A DNA stretch of 11,289 nt from Sulfuriferula multivorans (GCA_010365175.1 JAAFGW010000072.1:1-11289); one strand, 5' to 3'; positions 1-7,098 are shown, counted from the first letter of the stretch. Numbers and translations: made by a program. The notes: generated by a model not told the origin, from the letters alone.

Positions 1-533
1 TTCTGGCGGGATGCAGGCAAAAACAGGATCACCAGCGGAAGTAACGGTAACCCGTAATTCACCACCGCTCTCAATTCATCCGGGAGCGTCCTGTCGCCTA
101 AGCTCTGGGGCAACACCCAAGCCAACAGCAATGCAAGTAAATACGCTAAAGCGAGCAAATACGCCCACCTGGAAAACCGATCGTTTTGCGACGTTCCCAC
201 TGCGCCCATGAGGCCGGCCAAAACCGCCAGCCACAATGCCATCACCCAGGTGCTGTCCACCAGCACCAGCAAAGCGGCCATGGCGAACACGGGCAACGCG
301 AGGCGCGGCTCGATCCGCGATTCACTGCGCACCACCGGTTGCCACATCAAAAACAGTCCGTAATGCGCCAGTAAAAATGCGCGGGTGACTGCAGATTCGG
401 CATCAAGGACCACCGCCGCATGCAATGCCAATAGCATGAAGGCCAGCCAGCGTCCGGGCCCCACCTTCGACAGCCGGTTTGCCAGTGCAGTCAGCCAATT
501 AACATGCGGCGGGGGGCTGGCGTGTTCGGTCAT
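1..533 (-). CDS. Multi-pass membrane protein, 5' part only (possible sensor kinase input domain)
   Basis: Reading the minus strand from an ATG at 533-531 gives an open frame of 177 codons that runs off the left edge without a stop, so the C-terminal part is missing. The protein begins MTEHASPPPHVNWLTALANR and then shows about six hydrophobic segments, including LAFMLLALHAAVVL, AFLLAHYGLFLMW, LALPVFAMAALLVLV, WVMALWLAVLAGLMGAV, WAYLLALAYLLALLLAWVL and YGLPLLPLVILFL. No catalytic domain lies within the window. A hydrophobic N-terminus of this kind is common as the input module of sensor histidine kinases or diguanylate cyclases. The divergent sigma-54-type promoter next door makes a kinase of a two-component pair attractive, but this is inference. 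The frame stays open upstream to a stop at 702-704, and a GTG at 590-588 is an alternative start; neither start has a strong ribosome binding site. Confidence 0.6.
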   Translation of the reverse strand, partial: MTEHASPPPHVNWLTALANRLSKVGPGRWLAFMLLALHAAVVLDAESAVTRAFLLAHYGLFLMWQPVVRSESRIEPRLALPVFAMAALLVLVDSTWVMALWLAVLAGLMGAVGTSQNDRFSRWAYLLALAYLLALLLAWVLPQSLGDRTLPDELRAVVNYGLPLLPLVILFLPASRQ

Positions 534-629
534 TCCGGAAAATGGCTCATGCAGACCATGATTCGGCGCAACTTCGACCCCGGTATCCACTTCATAAAAC
601 CAGTGTCCATTTGCCTCTCCCCCACAACG

Positions 630-649
630 CCTGCCGGAATTCTGGCAGG
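630..649. promoter_or_regulatory. 20-bp near-perfect dyad, candidate enhancer/operator
   Basis: Arms CCTGCC (630-635) and GGCAGG (644-649) flank an inner GAATTC palindrome. Only one symmetric pair (636/643) breaks the symmetry. The centre lies about 127 bp before the start site predicted from the -24/-12 element, a usual distance for an upstream site bound by a sigma-54 activator. It also lies between the divergent genes and could serve the minus-strand gene. The binding protein is unknown. Confidence 0.45.
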
Positions 650-651
650 AG

Positions 652-667
652 TGTCGTATTCTCGACA
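652..667. promoter_or_regulatory. TGTCG-N6-CGACA dyad, candidate activator site
   Basis: Perfect 5-bp arms TGTCG (652-656) and CGACA (663-667) are separated by 6 bp, centred near -107 relative to the predicted pilin start site. A further GTGTC occurs at 603-607. From memory, PilR of Pseudomonas aeruginosa binds TGTC-containing repeats upstream of pilA, so a PilR-like activator is one candidate. The arms are short and chance occurrence is possible. Confidence 0.35.
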
Positions 668-712
668 AAACGCCCTTTACACAAAGACGAAAATCGATAC
701 TTTAATTTTTTA

Positions 713-725
713 TATCAAACAGTTA
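713..725 (+). promoter_or_regulatory. IHF consensus site
   Basis: The sequence TATCAAACAGTTA matches the IHF core consensus WATCAANNNNTTR at every defined position and is preceded by an A/T-rich run (701-712), as in strong IHF sites. It sits between the candidate enhancer dyads and the -24/-12 element, centred near -48. IHF typically bends DNA at this place in sigma-54 promoters so that a bound activator can touch the polymerase. Confidence 0.6.
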
Positions 726-734
726 GCATGACAT

Positions 735-771
735 CCTGCCTGGCACGCGTTTTGCAGCATTTTCAGGCAGG
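735..771. repeat. Inverted repeat CCTGCCT / AGGCAGG bracketing the sigma-54 core
   Basis: CCTGCCT at 735-741 and AGGCAGG at 765-771 form perfect 7-bp inverted arms 23 bp apart, enclosing the -24/-12 element and the predicted start site. The half-site CCTGCC/GGCAGG is the same as in the dyad at 630-649. This could be a second binding site for the same regulator, or coincidence. Confidence 0.3.
741..756 (+). promoter_or_regulatory. Sigma-54 (-24/-12) promoter of the prepilin gene
   Basis: TGGCACGCGTTTTGCA matches the sigma-54 consensus TGGCACG-N4-TTGCA fully, with the -24 GG (742-743) and -12 GC (754-755) separated by exactly 10 bp. The predicted start of transcription is near 767, leaving a leader of about 29 nt before the prepilin ATG. 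Control of major pilin genes by sigma-54 and a PilS/PilR-type pair is well established in other Proteobacteria. Confidence 0.85.
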
Positions 772-795
772 CGAAAATATAACGGAGAACCTTAC

Positions 796-1446
796 ATGCC
801 TTATCCCACCCTCCCGAAACACCAATCGGGTTTCACCCTGATCGAGATTGCCATTGTGCTGGTCATCATCGGCCTGTTGCTTGGCGGTATTCTAAAGGGG
901 CAGGAGCTGATTAACAGCGCCCGGGTGAAAAATCTTGGTACCGACTTCCGCAATATCCCGCTGTTTATATATGGATACCAGGATAAATTCAGGGCTCTGC
1001 CGGGCGACGACGGCGCGGCTAATGCACATGTAGTAGGCACAAATGCCACCACTGGCGGCACAACAGGCAATGGCATCATAGAAGGGGCATGGAACAGCAC
1101 GACCGTCACCGAAGAGTCCTACCTGTTCTGGCAGCATGTGCGCCTTGCGGGTTTGGCGCCTGGCTCCACCACAACGGGAACAACAGACTATCCGCCGAAT
1201 AATGCCCTGGGTGGTCGAATCGGCATCCAAAGTGCGAAACCCTTCACCGACATTAACGGCTCCTACTTCATCTGTTCAACCGGCATTCTCGGAAAATACG
1301 CCAAGCAACTCGATATCCAGCTTGATGACAGCAATACGGCAACAGGATCGATGATGGTTGGAACAGTGGCTACGACTGCAGGTCCTCCTGTGGCCACAAC
1401 TGCAATAGTCGATTCCACCGCTTACACAGTCTGTATGGGGATCTAG
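796..1446 (+). CDS. Type IV prepilin-like protein (N-terminal methylation domain)
   Basis: The 216-residue product carries a class III prepilin signal: a 12-residue leader with basic residues, ending in Gly12, followed by FTLIEIAIVLVIIGLLLGGI. Cleavage and N-methylation are expected at Phe13, and the conserved Glu is at mature position 5. Residues 13 to about 36 form the membrane and assembly helix. The rest is a Thr/Gly/Ser-rich globular region with LPGDDGAA near residue 68. Cys160 and Cys213 could close a C-terminal disulfide loop as in pilins. A GGAG at 784-787 lies 8 bp before the ATG. The gene stands alone between a sigma-54 promoter and a terminator, with no assembly genes in view. It could be a major pilin, a minor pilin or a pseudopilin. 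The prepilin signal is certain; the exact role is not. Confidence 0.88.
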   Translation: MPYPTLPKHQSGFTLIEIAIVLVIIGLLLGGILKGQELINSARVKNLGTDFRNIPLFIYGYQDKFRALPGDDGAANAHVVGTNATTGGTTGNGIIEGAWNSTTVTEESYLFWQHVRLAGLAPGSTTTGTTDYPPNNALGGRIGIQSAKPFTDINGSYFICSTGILGKYAKQLDIQLDDSNTATGSMMVGTVATTAGPPVATTAIVDSTAYTVCMGI

Positions 1447-1465
1447 TTCAGACCCCTGCTCGACG

Positions 1466-1488
1466 AAACCCGCCTCGGCGGGTTTTTT
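1466..1488 (+). terminator. Intrinsic terminator after the prepilin gene
   Basis: An 8-bp GC-rich stem (AAACCCGC at 1466-1473 pairing with GCGGGTTT at 1478-1485) with a 4-nt loop is followed by a T run to 1488. It lies 19 bp after the prepilin stop. On the opposite strand the hairpin is followed by only three T's, so it would stop the convergent antiporter transcript poorly. Confidence 0.9.
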
Positions 1489-1556
1489 ATTGCGCTCCGG
1501 ATTGAGGTATCCCTCATTCAATAAAGCGAAATTGCGGCGTTCTCAAGTTTGGCGCA

Positions 1557-3527
1557 TCAACCCTGCAACACTCGGAACTCCGCTGCCGCCAACCCATCTG
1601 CCGCACCGCGCAACATCAGTACATCACCCACCTGAATTTCGGTTTCAGGTTGCGGGTCGACGCCCTTGATGCCCTGACGGCGGATCGCCACCACTTCAAC
1701 CAATAGATCGTCCAGCGCCAGGCTTTCCAGCGTTTGCCCGGCTGCCGCTGCACCCTGGGGCACCAACACGGTATGCAGGCGCGGCTGGGATTGCTGGTCG
1801 AGTTCGTCGTCGACGTCGCTGGCGCCACGGAAATAACCGCGCATCATGGCGTAGCGCGTTTCGCGTACCTCGCGGATGCGCTTCAGCACCTGCGCAAGCG
1901 GCACACCCAGCAGCATCAAGGCGTGCGACGCCAGCATCAGCGAGCCTTCCATCACCTCGGACACCACTTCAGAAGCGCCCGCCGATTTCAGTGCGTCAAT
2001 ATGGGTGTCGTCGATGGTGCGGACCACCACGGGCAATTCGGGACGCAGTTCACGCACATGACGCAGGATCGCCATGCTCGAGTGCAGGTCGGAATACGTC
2101 ACGACGATGGCTTTGGCACGGCTAAGTCCGGCGGCGACCAGCACTTCGCGCCGGCTGGCGTCGCCATACACCACGTTGACGCCGGATGCAGCCACCGCAC
2201 GAATACGCTCGGGATCGGCGTCAAGCGCAACCAGACTGATGCCTTCGGCTTCCAGCAGGCGCGCCAGGTTTTGGCCACTGCGGCCATAGCCGCAAACGAT
2301 CACGTGTTGCGCCTTGCCAAAGGTCTTGACTGCGATGTCATGCACTTCCTTGGCGCGCCCCGCCCATTCGCTGCCGGCAATCAGGCGGGTCAGCGTATCC
2401 ATGCGGTTGATCAGCAGCGGTGCAATCAGCATCGACAACACCATCGCAGCCAACACCGGCTGAGTAATTTCGGTGCCCAACAAGTTGAGATCAGCCGACT
2501 GCGCCAGCAACACAAACCCAAACTCGCCCGCCTGTGCCAGCCCGAGCGCGGTGCGCACGGCGGTGGGCCGGGTGCTGCCAAAGGCCATCGCCAGGCCTGC
2601 CACCAGCACAGTCTTGCCGATGACGATGGCCGCCACCAGCAGCAGCACGTCGCCCCAGTTCAGCATCACCTGCATCAGGTCGAGCCGCATGCCGATGGTG
2701 ACAAAAAACAGCCCCAGCAACACGTCACGGAAAGGCTTGATGTCGTCTTCCACCTGATAGCGATATTCGGTTTCGGACACCAGCATGCCCGCCAGAAAAG
2801 CACCCAGTGCCAGCGACAGCCCGGCGCTTTCGGTCAGAAACGCCAAGCCCAGCGTAAACAGCAGCAGGTTCAGGGTAAAAAGCTCGGGCGATTTGCGGCC
2901 GGCTACCCACTGAAACCACGGACGCATGATGCGCTGGCCCACAAACAGCAAAAAGCCCAACACCACGACTGCCTTGAGCATGGCCAGCCCCAACGTAAGC
3001 GCCATGGCATCCGACTCTTTGGCGAAGGCCGGAATCAATATCAACAGCGGCACCACAGCCAGGTCCTGGAACAGCAAGGCGCCAAAGATCTGTCGGCCAT
3101 GGGGTGTCTGAATTTCGAGCCGCTCGGCCAACATCTTCGACACAATCGCCGTCGACGACATGGACATGATGCCGCCAAGCGCGATGGCCGCCAGCAAGGG
3201 CAAATCGAGCAGCCAGGCAATCAACGCCGTAAGTGCAATCGTCAGCACCACCTGCGCCCCGCCGAAACCAAACACGGTCATGCGCATGGTCATCAGGCGC
3301 GGCAAACTGAATTCCAGTCCAATGGAAAACATCAGGAACACCACGCCGAATTCGGCCAGATAGCGCGCCTCATCGCTATCCGGAATCCAGCCCAGCGCGA
3401 ATGGCCCAATCGCAATGCCGGTTACCAGATACCCCAGCATGGTCGGCAGATGCAATGCGCGCGCAACGGCCGCCACCAGGACCGCTGCAGCGAGCAAGAT
3501 CAATACAAGCTCCAGTCCGCTATGCAT
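1557..3527 (-). CDS. CPA2-family monovalent cation:proton antiporter, KefB/KefC-like, with RCK domains
   Basis: The 656-residue inner-membrane protein has a Na+/H+-exchanger-type membrane domain (about residues 5-385, 11-13 hydrophobic segments). Kef-family landmarks are LFQDLAVVP (152-160, conserved Gln-Asp pair), LGAFLAGMLVSETEYR (241-256) and LLGLFFVTIGM (270-280). A TrkA-N/RCK nucleotide-binding domain follows, with GYGRSG at 413-418 and the ribose-binding acid around Asp436, then a TrkA-C domain (about 585-655). Such proteins exchange or release K+ or Na+ against protons under cytoplasmic nucleotide control. The TrkA-C extension makes it longer than E. coli KefB (about 600 residues). I saw no neighbouring KefF/KefG-type ancillary gene, so glutathione gating should not be assumed. 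Start choice: AGAGG at 3539-3535 (minus strand) lies 7 bp before the ATG at 3527. It is divergent from kdsD and convergent with the prepilin gene. Confidence 0.92.
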   Translation of the reverse strand: MHSGLELVLILLAAAVLVAAVARALHLPTMLGYLVTGIAIGPFALGWIPDSDEARYLAEFGVVFLMFSIGLEFSLPRLMTMRMTVFGFGGAQVVLTIALTALIAWLLDLPLLAAIALGGIMSMSSTAIVSKMLAERLEIQTPHGRQIFGALLFQDLAVVPLLILIPAFAKESDAMALTLGLAMLKAVVVLGFLLFVGQRIMRPWFQWVAGRKSPELFTLNLLLFTLGLAFLTESAGLSLALGAFLAGMLVSETEYRYQVEDDIKPFRDVLLGLFFVTIGMRLDLMQVMLNWGDVLLLVAAIVIGKTVLVAGLAMAFGSTRPTAVRTALGLAQAGEFGFVLLAQSADLNLLGTEITQPVLAAMVLSMLIAPLLINRMDTLTRLIAGSEWAGRAKEVHDIAVKTFGKAQHVIVCGYGRSGQNLARLLEAEGISLVALDADPERIRAVAASGVNVVYGDASRREVLVAAGLSRAKAIVVTYSDLHSSMAILRHVRELRPELPVVVRTIDDTHIDALKSAGASEVVSEVMEGSLMLASHALMLLGVPLAQVLKRIREVRETRYAMMRGYFRGASDVDDELDQQSQPRLHTVLVPQGAAAAGQTLESLALDDLLVEVVAIRRQGIKGVDPQPETEIQVGDVLMLRGAADGLAAAEFRVLQG

Positions 3528-3679
3528 GGGAACGCCTCTGGGTAAAATATCCCATCCTGCCTTGCATGATGTCAGCGCATCGGCAATCGGGACCCGTCAA
3601 GGCCTCGACAATGCATGGTTCAGGCGTCCTTTTGTGTAACGGCATCGGGGAAATCATGGGATGGATAAGCAGGCTTTAG

Positions 3680-3685
3680 TATACT
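3680..3685 (+). promoter_or_regulatory. -10-like element before kdsD
   Basis: TATACT differs from the TATAAT consensus at one base and ends 8 bp before the ATG at 3694. Transcription would then start at or within about 3 nt of that ATG. No good -35 hexamer is found 16-18 bp upstream, so the promoter call is tentative. Confidence 0.4.
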
Positions 3686-3693
3686 TGCCGACC

Positions 3694-4680
3694 ATGCACC
3701 CCCAATCGAACTCCCCCGAACATTTACTTGCGCTTGCGCGTCAGGTGCTCGACATCGAAGTCGACGCCCTGCGCGCAGTCTCTTCGCGCCTCGACGTGCA
3801 ATTCGCCGATGCTGTGCATCTGATCCTGGCGTGCACCGGTCGAGTGGTGGTGTCGGGCATGGGCAAATCCGGCCATATCGGCTGCAAAATTGCTGCGACG
3901 CTTGCATCGACAGGTACCCCCTCTTTTTTCATGCACCCGGGCGAAGCCAGCCATGGCGACCTCGGCATGATCGCGCACGACGATGTGGTGCTGGCCTTGT
4001 CCAACTCAGGTGAAAGCAACGAGATTGTCAGCATCATTCCACTGATCAAGCGCCGTGGCGCAAAATTCATTGCGATGACGGGCAACCCCGATTCGACCAT
4101 GGCACGTGTGGCCGATGTCCATCTCGATGCCTCCGTAGACAAGGAAGCCTGCCCGCTTAATCTCGCCCCCACCGCAAGCACTACTGCGGCGCTTGCGTTG
4201 GGTGATGCGTTGGCCGTGGCCTTGCTTGATGCACGTGGATTTTCGGCTGACGATTTTGCCCGTACCCATCCCGGTGGCAGTCTGGGCCGACGTTTATTAA
4301 TCCATGTGCGTGACGTCATGCATACAGGTAATGCACTCCCGCAAATTAATCACGACGCCTCGCTCAAGACCGCTCTGCTCGAAATGACTGAGAAAGGACT
4401 GGGCATGACGGCCGTGGTCGACACTGCAGGCAAGGTTGTGGGCGTATTTACCGACGGCGATCTGCGGCGCGCACTGGAACACGCACTTGATTTGCAACAA
4501 GCGCGCGTGACCGACCTGATGACGCACCACCCCAAGACCATCCATGCAGACGAACTCGCCGTAGCGGCAGTCGAAAAAATGGAATCACTTAAAATCAATG
4601 GCCTGCTGGTTGTGGATGAAAACAATGTCCTGGTGGGCGCACTGAACATGCACGATCTTTTGAAAGCGGGAGTGGTGTAA
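3694..4680 (+). CDS. kdsD: Arabinose-5-phosphate isomerase (KpsF/GutQ family)
   Basis: This cytoplasmic enzyme converts D-ribulose 5-phosphate to D-arabinose 5-phosphate, the first committed step toward Kdo. From the ATG at 3694 it has 328 residues, the same length as E. coli KdsD. An N-terminal SIS domain contains SGMGKSGHIG and NSGESNE, followed by two CBS domains (about 205-265 and 272-328) ending in LNMHDLLKAGVV. Residues aligned with the E. coli catalytic set are all present: Lys58, Glu110, Glu151 (KEACP) and His192 (THPGG). An in-frame ATG at 3661 would add 11 residues, and it has a weak purine-rich GGGGA 9-13 bp upstream. I prefer 3694 because the length matches the family and a -10-like TATACT lies inside the extension. 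The stop codon overlaps the kdsC start by one base (TAATG), suggesting translational coupling. Confidence 0.95.
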   Translation: MHPQSNSPEHLLALARQVLDIEVDALRAVSSRLDVQFADAVHLILACTGRVVVSGMGKSGHIGCKIAATLASTGTPSFFMHPGEASHGDLGMIAHDDVVLALSNSGESNEIVSIIPLIKRRGAKFIAMTGNPDSTMARVADVHLDASVDKEACPLNLAPTASTTAALALGDALAVALLDARGFSADDFARTHPGGSLGRRLLIHVRDVMHTGNALPQINHDASLKTALLEMTEKGLGMTAVVDTAGKVVGVFTDGDLRRALEHALDLQQARVTDLMTHHPKTIHADELAVAAVEKMESLKINGLLVVDENNVLVGALNMHDLLKAGVV

Positions 4681-5222
4681 TGACGACCGAAAAACCCCAT
4701 ACTTCCCTGATCGCCCGCGCGAAAAAAATCAGACTCATCGCATTTGATGTTGATGGTGTCATGACGGATGGCACGCTGTTTCTGGCAGATGACGGGCAGG
4801 AATACAAAGGCTTTAATTCACTCGATGGCCATGGACTGAAAATGCTGAAAGGCAGCGGTATCGAGTTGGCCATCATCACCGGCCGCAGCTCGCGAGTGGT
4901 GGAACATCGCGCTAAAAGCCTGGGCATCGAAATCATCCATCAGGGTGCGCACGACAAGCTGGCTGTGTATGAGGCGCTCTGCCAGGAACTCAATATTGAC
5001 TGTGAACATACAGCCTATATGGGTGATGATGTGGTGGACCTGCCTGTCATGAGGCGTGCCGGGTTGGCGATTACCGTACCCGCCGCCACCGAACTGGTCA
5101 AAGCCCACAGCCACCTGATCACTACACGAAACGCCGGCCATGGTGCAGTACGCGAAGCCTGTGAGTTCTTGATGCGTGCACAGGGCACATTGGACGCGGC
5201 TTTAGCGCCTTATCTGAAATGA
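4680..5222 (+). CDS. kdsC: 3-deoxy-D-manno-octulosonate 8-phosphate phosphatase
   Basis: This HAD-superfamily enzyme hydrolyses Kdo 8-phosphate to free Kdo and phosphate, the last step before CMP activation. The 180-residue product shows all HAD motifs: motif I FDVDGVMTDG with nucleophile Asp23 and acid/base Asp25, motif II IITGRSS (Thr67), the conserved Lys93 in AHDKLAVY, and the Mg-binding motif YMGDDVVDLP (Asp116, Asp117). It has no large cap domain, as expected for the tetrameric C0-type KdsC. It starts on the last base of the kdsD stop codon, so the two enzymes of the pathway are probably made together. Confidence 0.95.
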   Translation: MTTEKPHTSLIARAKKIRLIAFDVDGVMTDGTLFLADDGQEYKGFNSLDGHGLKMLKGSGIELAIITGRSSRVVEHRAKSLGIEIIHQGAHDKLAVYEALCQELNIDCEHTAYMGDDVVDLPVMRRAGLAITVPAATELVKAHSHLITTRNAGHGAVREACEFLMRAQGTLDAALAPYLK

Positions 5223-5268
5223 CCCAGCGAGGCCAATGCATGTTGCGTAAAATAAAATTGGGTGCTGC

Positions 5269-5841
5269 ATGATCTCTCGCGGGTCTTTATGGCTGCCCCT
5301 GCTGGTTCTGCTGCTGCTGGCTGCGCTCAGTTTCTGGATCGAACGCTCAGTACAAACAATAGCCAGCGGCAACGCGACGGGAGAAACTGACCCTGAGGGC
5401 ATCATGGAAAACTTCGACGCGTTACGTACCGATCAAACGGGGCGGCCGCAATATCGCTTATCCGCAAAAAAGCTCAAGCATTACACTGGCAGCAAGCGCA
5501 CCGAACTGGAATCACCCCATTTTGTGCTGATGGACCCTTCTACCAGTGAAGTCAGCGCTGTTTCCCAACAGGCTACTGTCTCATCCGATGGTAACGAAGT
5601 AGACCTGCGTGGAGATGTGAATGTCCTGCGCGCTGCGAGTACGGGACAGTCAGCCCTGACGATGCAGACTGAACGATTGATCATTTTCCCCGAACGCAAG
5701 CTGCTTCGCTCACCTGGACCCGTCAACATTCAGGACGCCACCTTGAACTTACGCGCGGGAGCCATGGAGTACAACGCTGTGCAACGCCTCATCAAACTGA
5801 CAGGACGGGTTCAAGCCCGTTATATTTCCGGAAATAATTAG
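5269..5841 (+). CDS. lptC: LPS export inner-membrane protein LptC
   Basis: The 190-residue protein has a single N-terminal membrane anchor (about residues 7-25, LWLPLLVLLLLAALSFWI) and a periplasmic region of the beta-jellyroll type. That region includes MENFDALRTDQTGRPQYRLS and LRGDVNVLRA, which fit the LptC/DUF1239 family. LptC docks on the LptFG permease in the inner membrane and passes LPS to LptA. The sequence is poorly conserved in this family, so the assignment leans partly on position between kdsC and lptA. No strong ribosome binding site is visible. The 46 bp before it are A/T-rich (5247-5259), but I could not define a promoter with a -35 box. Confidence 0.9.
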   Translation: MISRGSLWLPLLVLLLLAALSFWIERSVQTIASGNATGETDPEGIMENFDALRTDQTGRPQYRLSAKKLKHYTGSKRTELESPHFVLMDPSTSEVSAVSQQATVSSDGNEVDLRGDVNVLRAASTGQSALTMQTERLIIFPERKLLRSPGPVNIQDATLNLRAGAMEYNAVQRLIKLTGRVQARYISGNN

Positions 5842-5845
5842 CGCC

Positions 5846-6379
5846 ATGAAAACATGTAAATTAGGGTTTTGTGCAGGGTTGTGCGCTGTACTGTTGGCTC
5901 TGCCAGCCCATGCTGAAAAAGCCGACCGAAGCAAACCGGTCAACCTCGAGGCGGACACCGTCACCCTCGATGACATCAAAAAAGTCAGCGTATATCAAGG
6001 CAATGTGATCTTGAGCCAAGGTACGTTGACACTGCGTGCGGACCGCGTTCAGGTGACGCAAAACGCAAATGGCATCGATAAAATCAGCGCCTCCGGGCGG
6101 CCCGCAGCGTTTCGCCAGAAAGTCGATGGTCGTGAAGAATTTATCGAGGGGTTTTCTGATCGCATCGAATACGATAACGTCAATAGCCAACTCGAATTGA
6201 TTGGCCAAGCCCAATTGCGACGAGGCGGCGATGAGCTGCGCGGCGCCCAGATTTCGTATAACAGCAACACCGAGTTTTACAAAGTCGTGGGGCAGCCTGA
6301 TGCCAAATCACCGAGTGGCCGTGTTCGCGCTGTCATCCGCCCTAAAGTGAGCACTGAGCAACCTGCTTCCAAGCCATGA
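5846..6379 (+). CDS. lptA: Periplasmic LPS transport protein LptA
   Basis: The 177-residue product has a typical signal peptide (MKTCKLGFCAGLCAVLLALP) with predicted signal peptidase I cleavage after AHA at residue 23. The mature protein is an OstA/LptA-type jellyroll domain, starting KPVNLEADTVTLDD and containing VYQGNVILSQGTLTLRADRV. LptA monomers stack into the bridge that carries LPS across the periplasm from LptC to LptD. It starts 4 bp after lptC, and its stop overlaps the lptB start (ATGA), so tight coupling is expected. Confidence 0.95.
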   Translation: MKTCKLGFCAGLCAVLLALPAHAEKADRSKPVNLEADTVTLDDIKKVSVYQGNVILSQGTLTLRADRVQVTQNANGIDKISASGRPAAFRQKVDGREEFIEGFSDRIEYDNVNSQLELIGQAQLRRGGDELRGAQISYNSNTEFYKVVGQPDAKSPSGRVRAVIRPKVSTEQPASKP

Positions 6380-7098
6380 GCCAAATTTCCGCCCAGCACC
6401 TGCGTAAGACCTACGGCAAGCGCACCGTAGTGCACGATGTTTCATTTGTGGTTAACAGTGGTGAGGTGGTCGGTCTGCTGGGACCGAATGGCGCGGGCAA
6501 AACCACCTGCTTTTATATGGTGGTGGGGCTGGTGGCGGCCGATGGCGGCACGGTGACCATGGACACGCACAACCTGACGCACATGGCGATTCATCAGCGT
6601 GCACGGCTGGGTTTGTCCTACCTGCCACAAGAGCCTTCCATCTTCCGGAAAATGACGGTTGAAGAAAACATACGCGCGATTCTGGAACTCAAGGCCTACG
6701 ACAAGGATGAACGCGAGGAGCATCTCAACAATTTGCTCGAGGACCTGCACATTGCCCACCTGCGCGATGCCTCTGCAGTCAGTTTATCGGGGGGCGAACG
6801 TCGGCGGGTGGAAATTGCCCGTGCGCTGGCAATCAATCCTGCCTTCATCCTGCTTGACGAACCCTTTGCAGGGGTCGACCCCATTGCGGTGCTCGATATC
6901 CAGAAACTGGTGCATTTCCTGATTGAACGTGACATCGGCGTCCTGATCACCGATCACAACGTCCGCGAAACGCTCGGCATCTGCGATCGTGCCTATATCA
7001 TCAACGAAGGCCGCCTGCTTGTTGACGGTACGCCAGACCTCATCATTCAGGACGACAATGCGCGCAAGGTTTACCTGGGTGAAAATTTCCGTTTATAA
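6376..7098 (+). CDS. lptB: LPS export ABC transporter ATPase LptB
   Basis: The 240-residue cytoplasmic ATPase powers LPS extraction by the LptB2FGC complex. All ABC motifs are intact: Walker A GPNGAGKTT (36-44), Q-loop Gln85 in YLPQEPSIFRKMTVEEN, signature LSGGERRRVEIARAL (137-151), Walker B FILLDEP with Glu162, D-loop AGVDP, and switch His194 in TDHNVRE. SIFRKMTVEENI is characteristic of LptB among ABC proteins. lptF and lptG are not in the window and are normally encoded elsewhere. The start codon overlaps the lptA stop. Confidence 0.97.
   Translation: MSQISAQHLRKTYGKRTVVHDVSFVVNSGEVVGLLGPNGAGKTTCFYMVVGLVAADGGTVTMDTHNLTHMAIHQRARLGLSYLPQEPSIFRKMTVEENIRAILELKAYDKDEREEHLNNLLEDLHIAHLRDASAVSLSGGERRRVEIARALAINPAFILLDEPFAGVDPIAVLDIQKLVHFLIERDIGVLITDHNVRETLGICDRAYIINEGRLLVDGTPDLIIQDDNARKVYLGENFRL

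Noticed and set aside
11..374. Two short plus-strand open frames near the left edge
   Set aside because: They lie antisense to a continuous minus-strand frame with a clear multi-pass membrane pattern.
504..841. Two overlapping plus-strand open frames in the intergenic region before the prepilin gene
   Set aside because: They have no recognisable product or ribosome binding site, and they cross the sigma-54 promoter, IHF site and dyads. The second also overlaps the prepilin start.
1734..3545. A 603-codon open frame on the plus strand, antisense to the antiporter gene
   Set aside because: Its translation is rich in His, Gln and Arg with no domain or membrane pattern, while the opposite strand encodes a convincing 656-residue antiporter. 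It is a codon-bias shadow.
3544..3575. CTGACA and GATATT on the minus strand as a promoter for the antiporter
   Set aside because: The spacing is 18 bp and the -10 match is 4/6. The implied transcript would begin on top of the ribosome binding site, so the fit is too poor to annotate.
5222..5268. A/T-rich segment before lptC as a promoter
   Set aside because: TAAAAT-like sequences are present at 5248-5258, but no -35 hexamer or sigma-E motif lies at the right distance. The gap is small enough for readthrough from kdsC.
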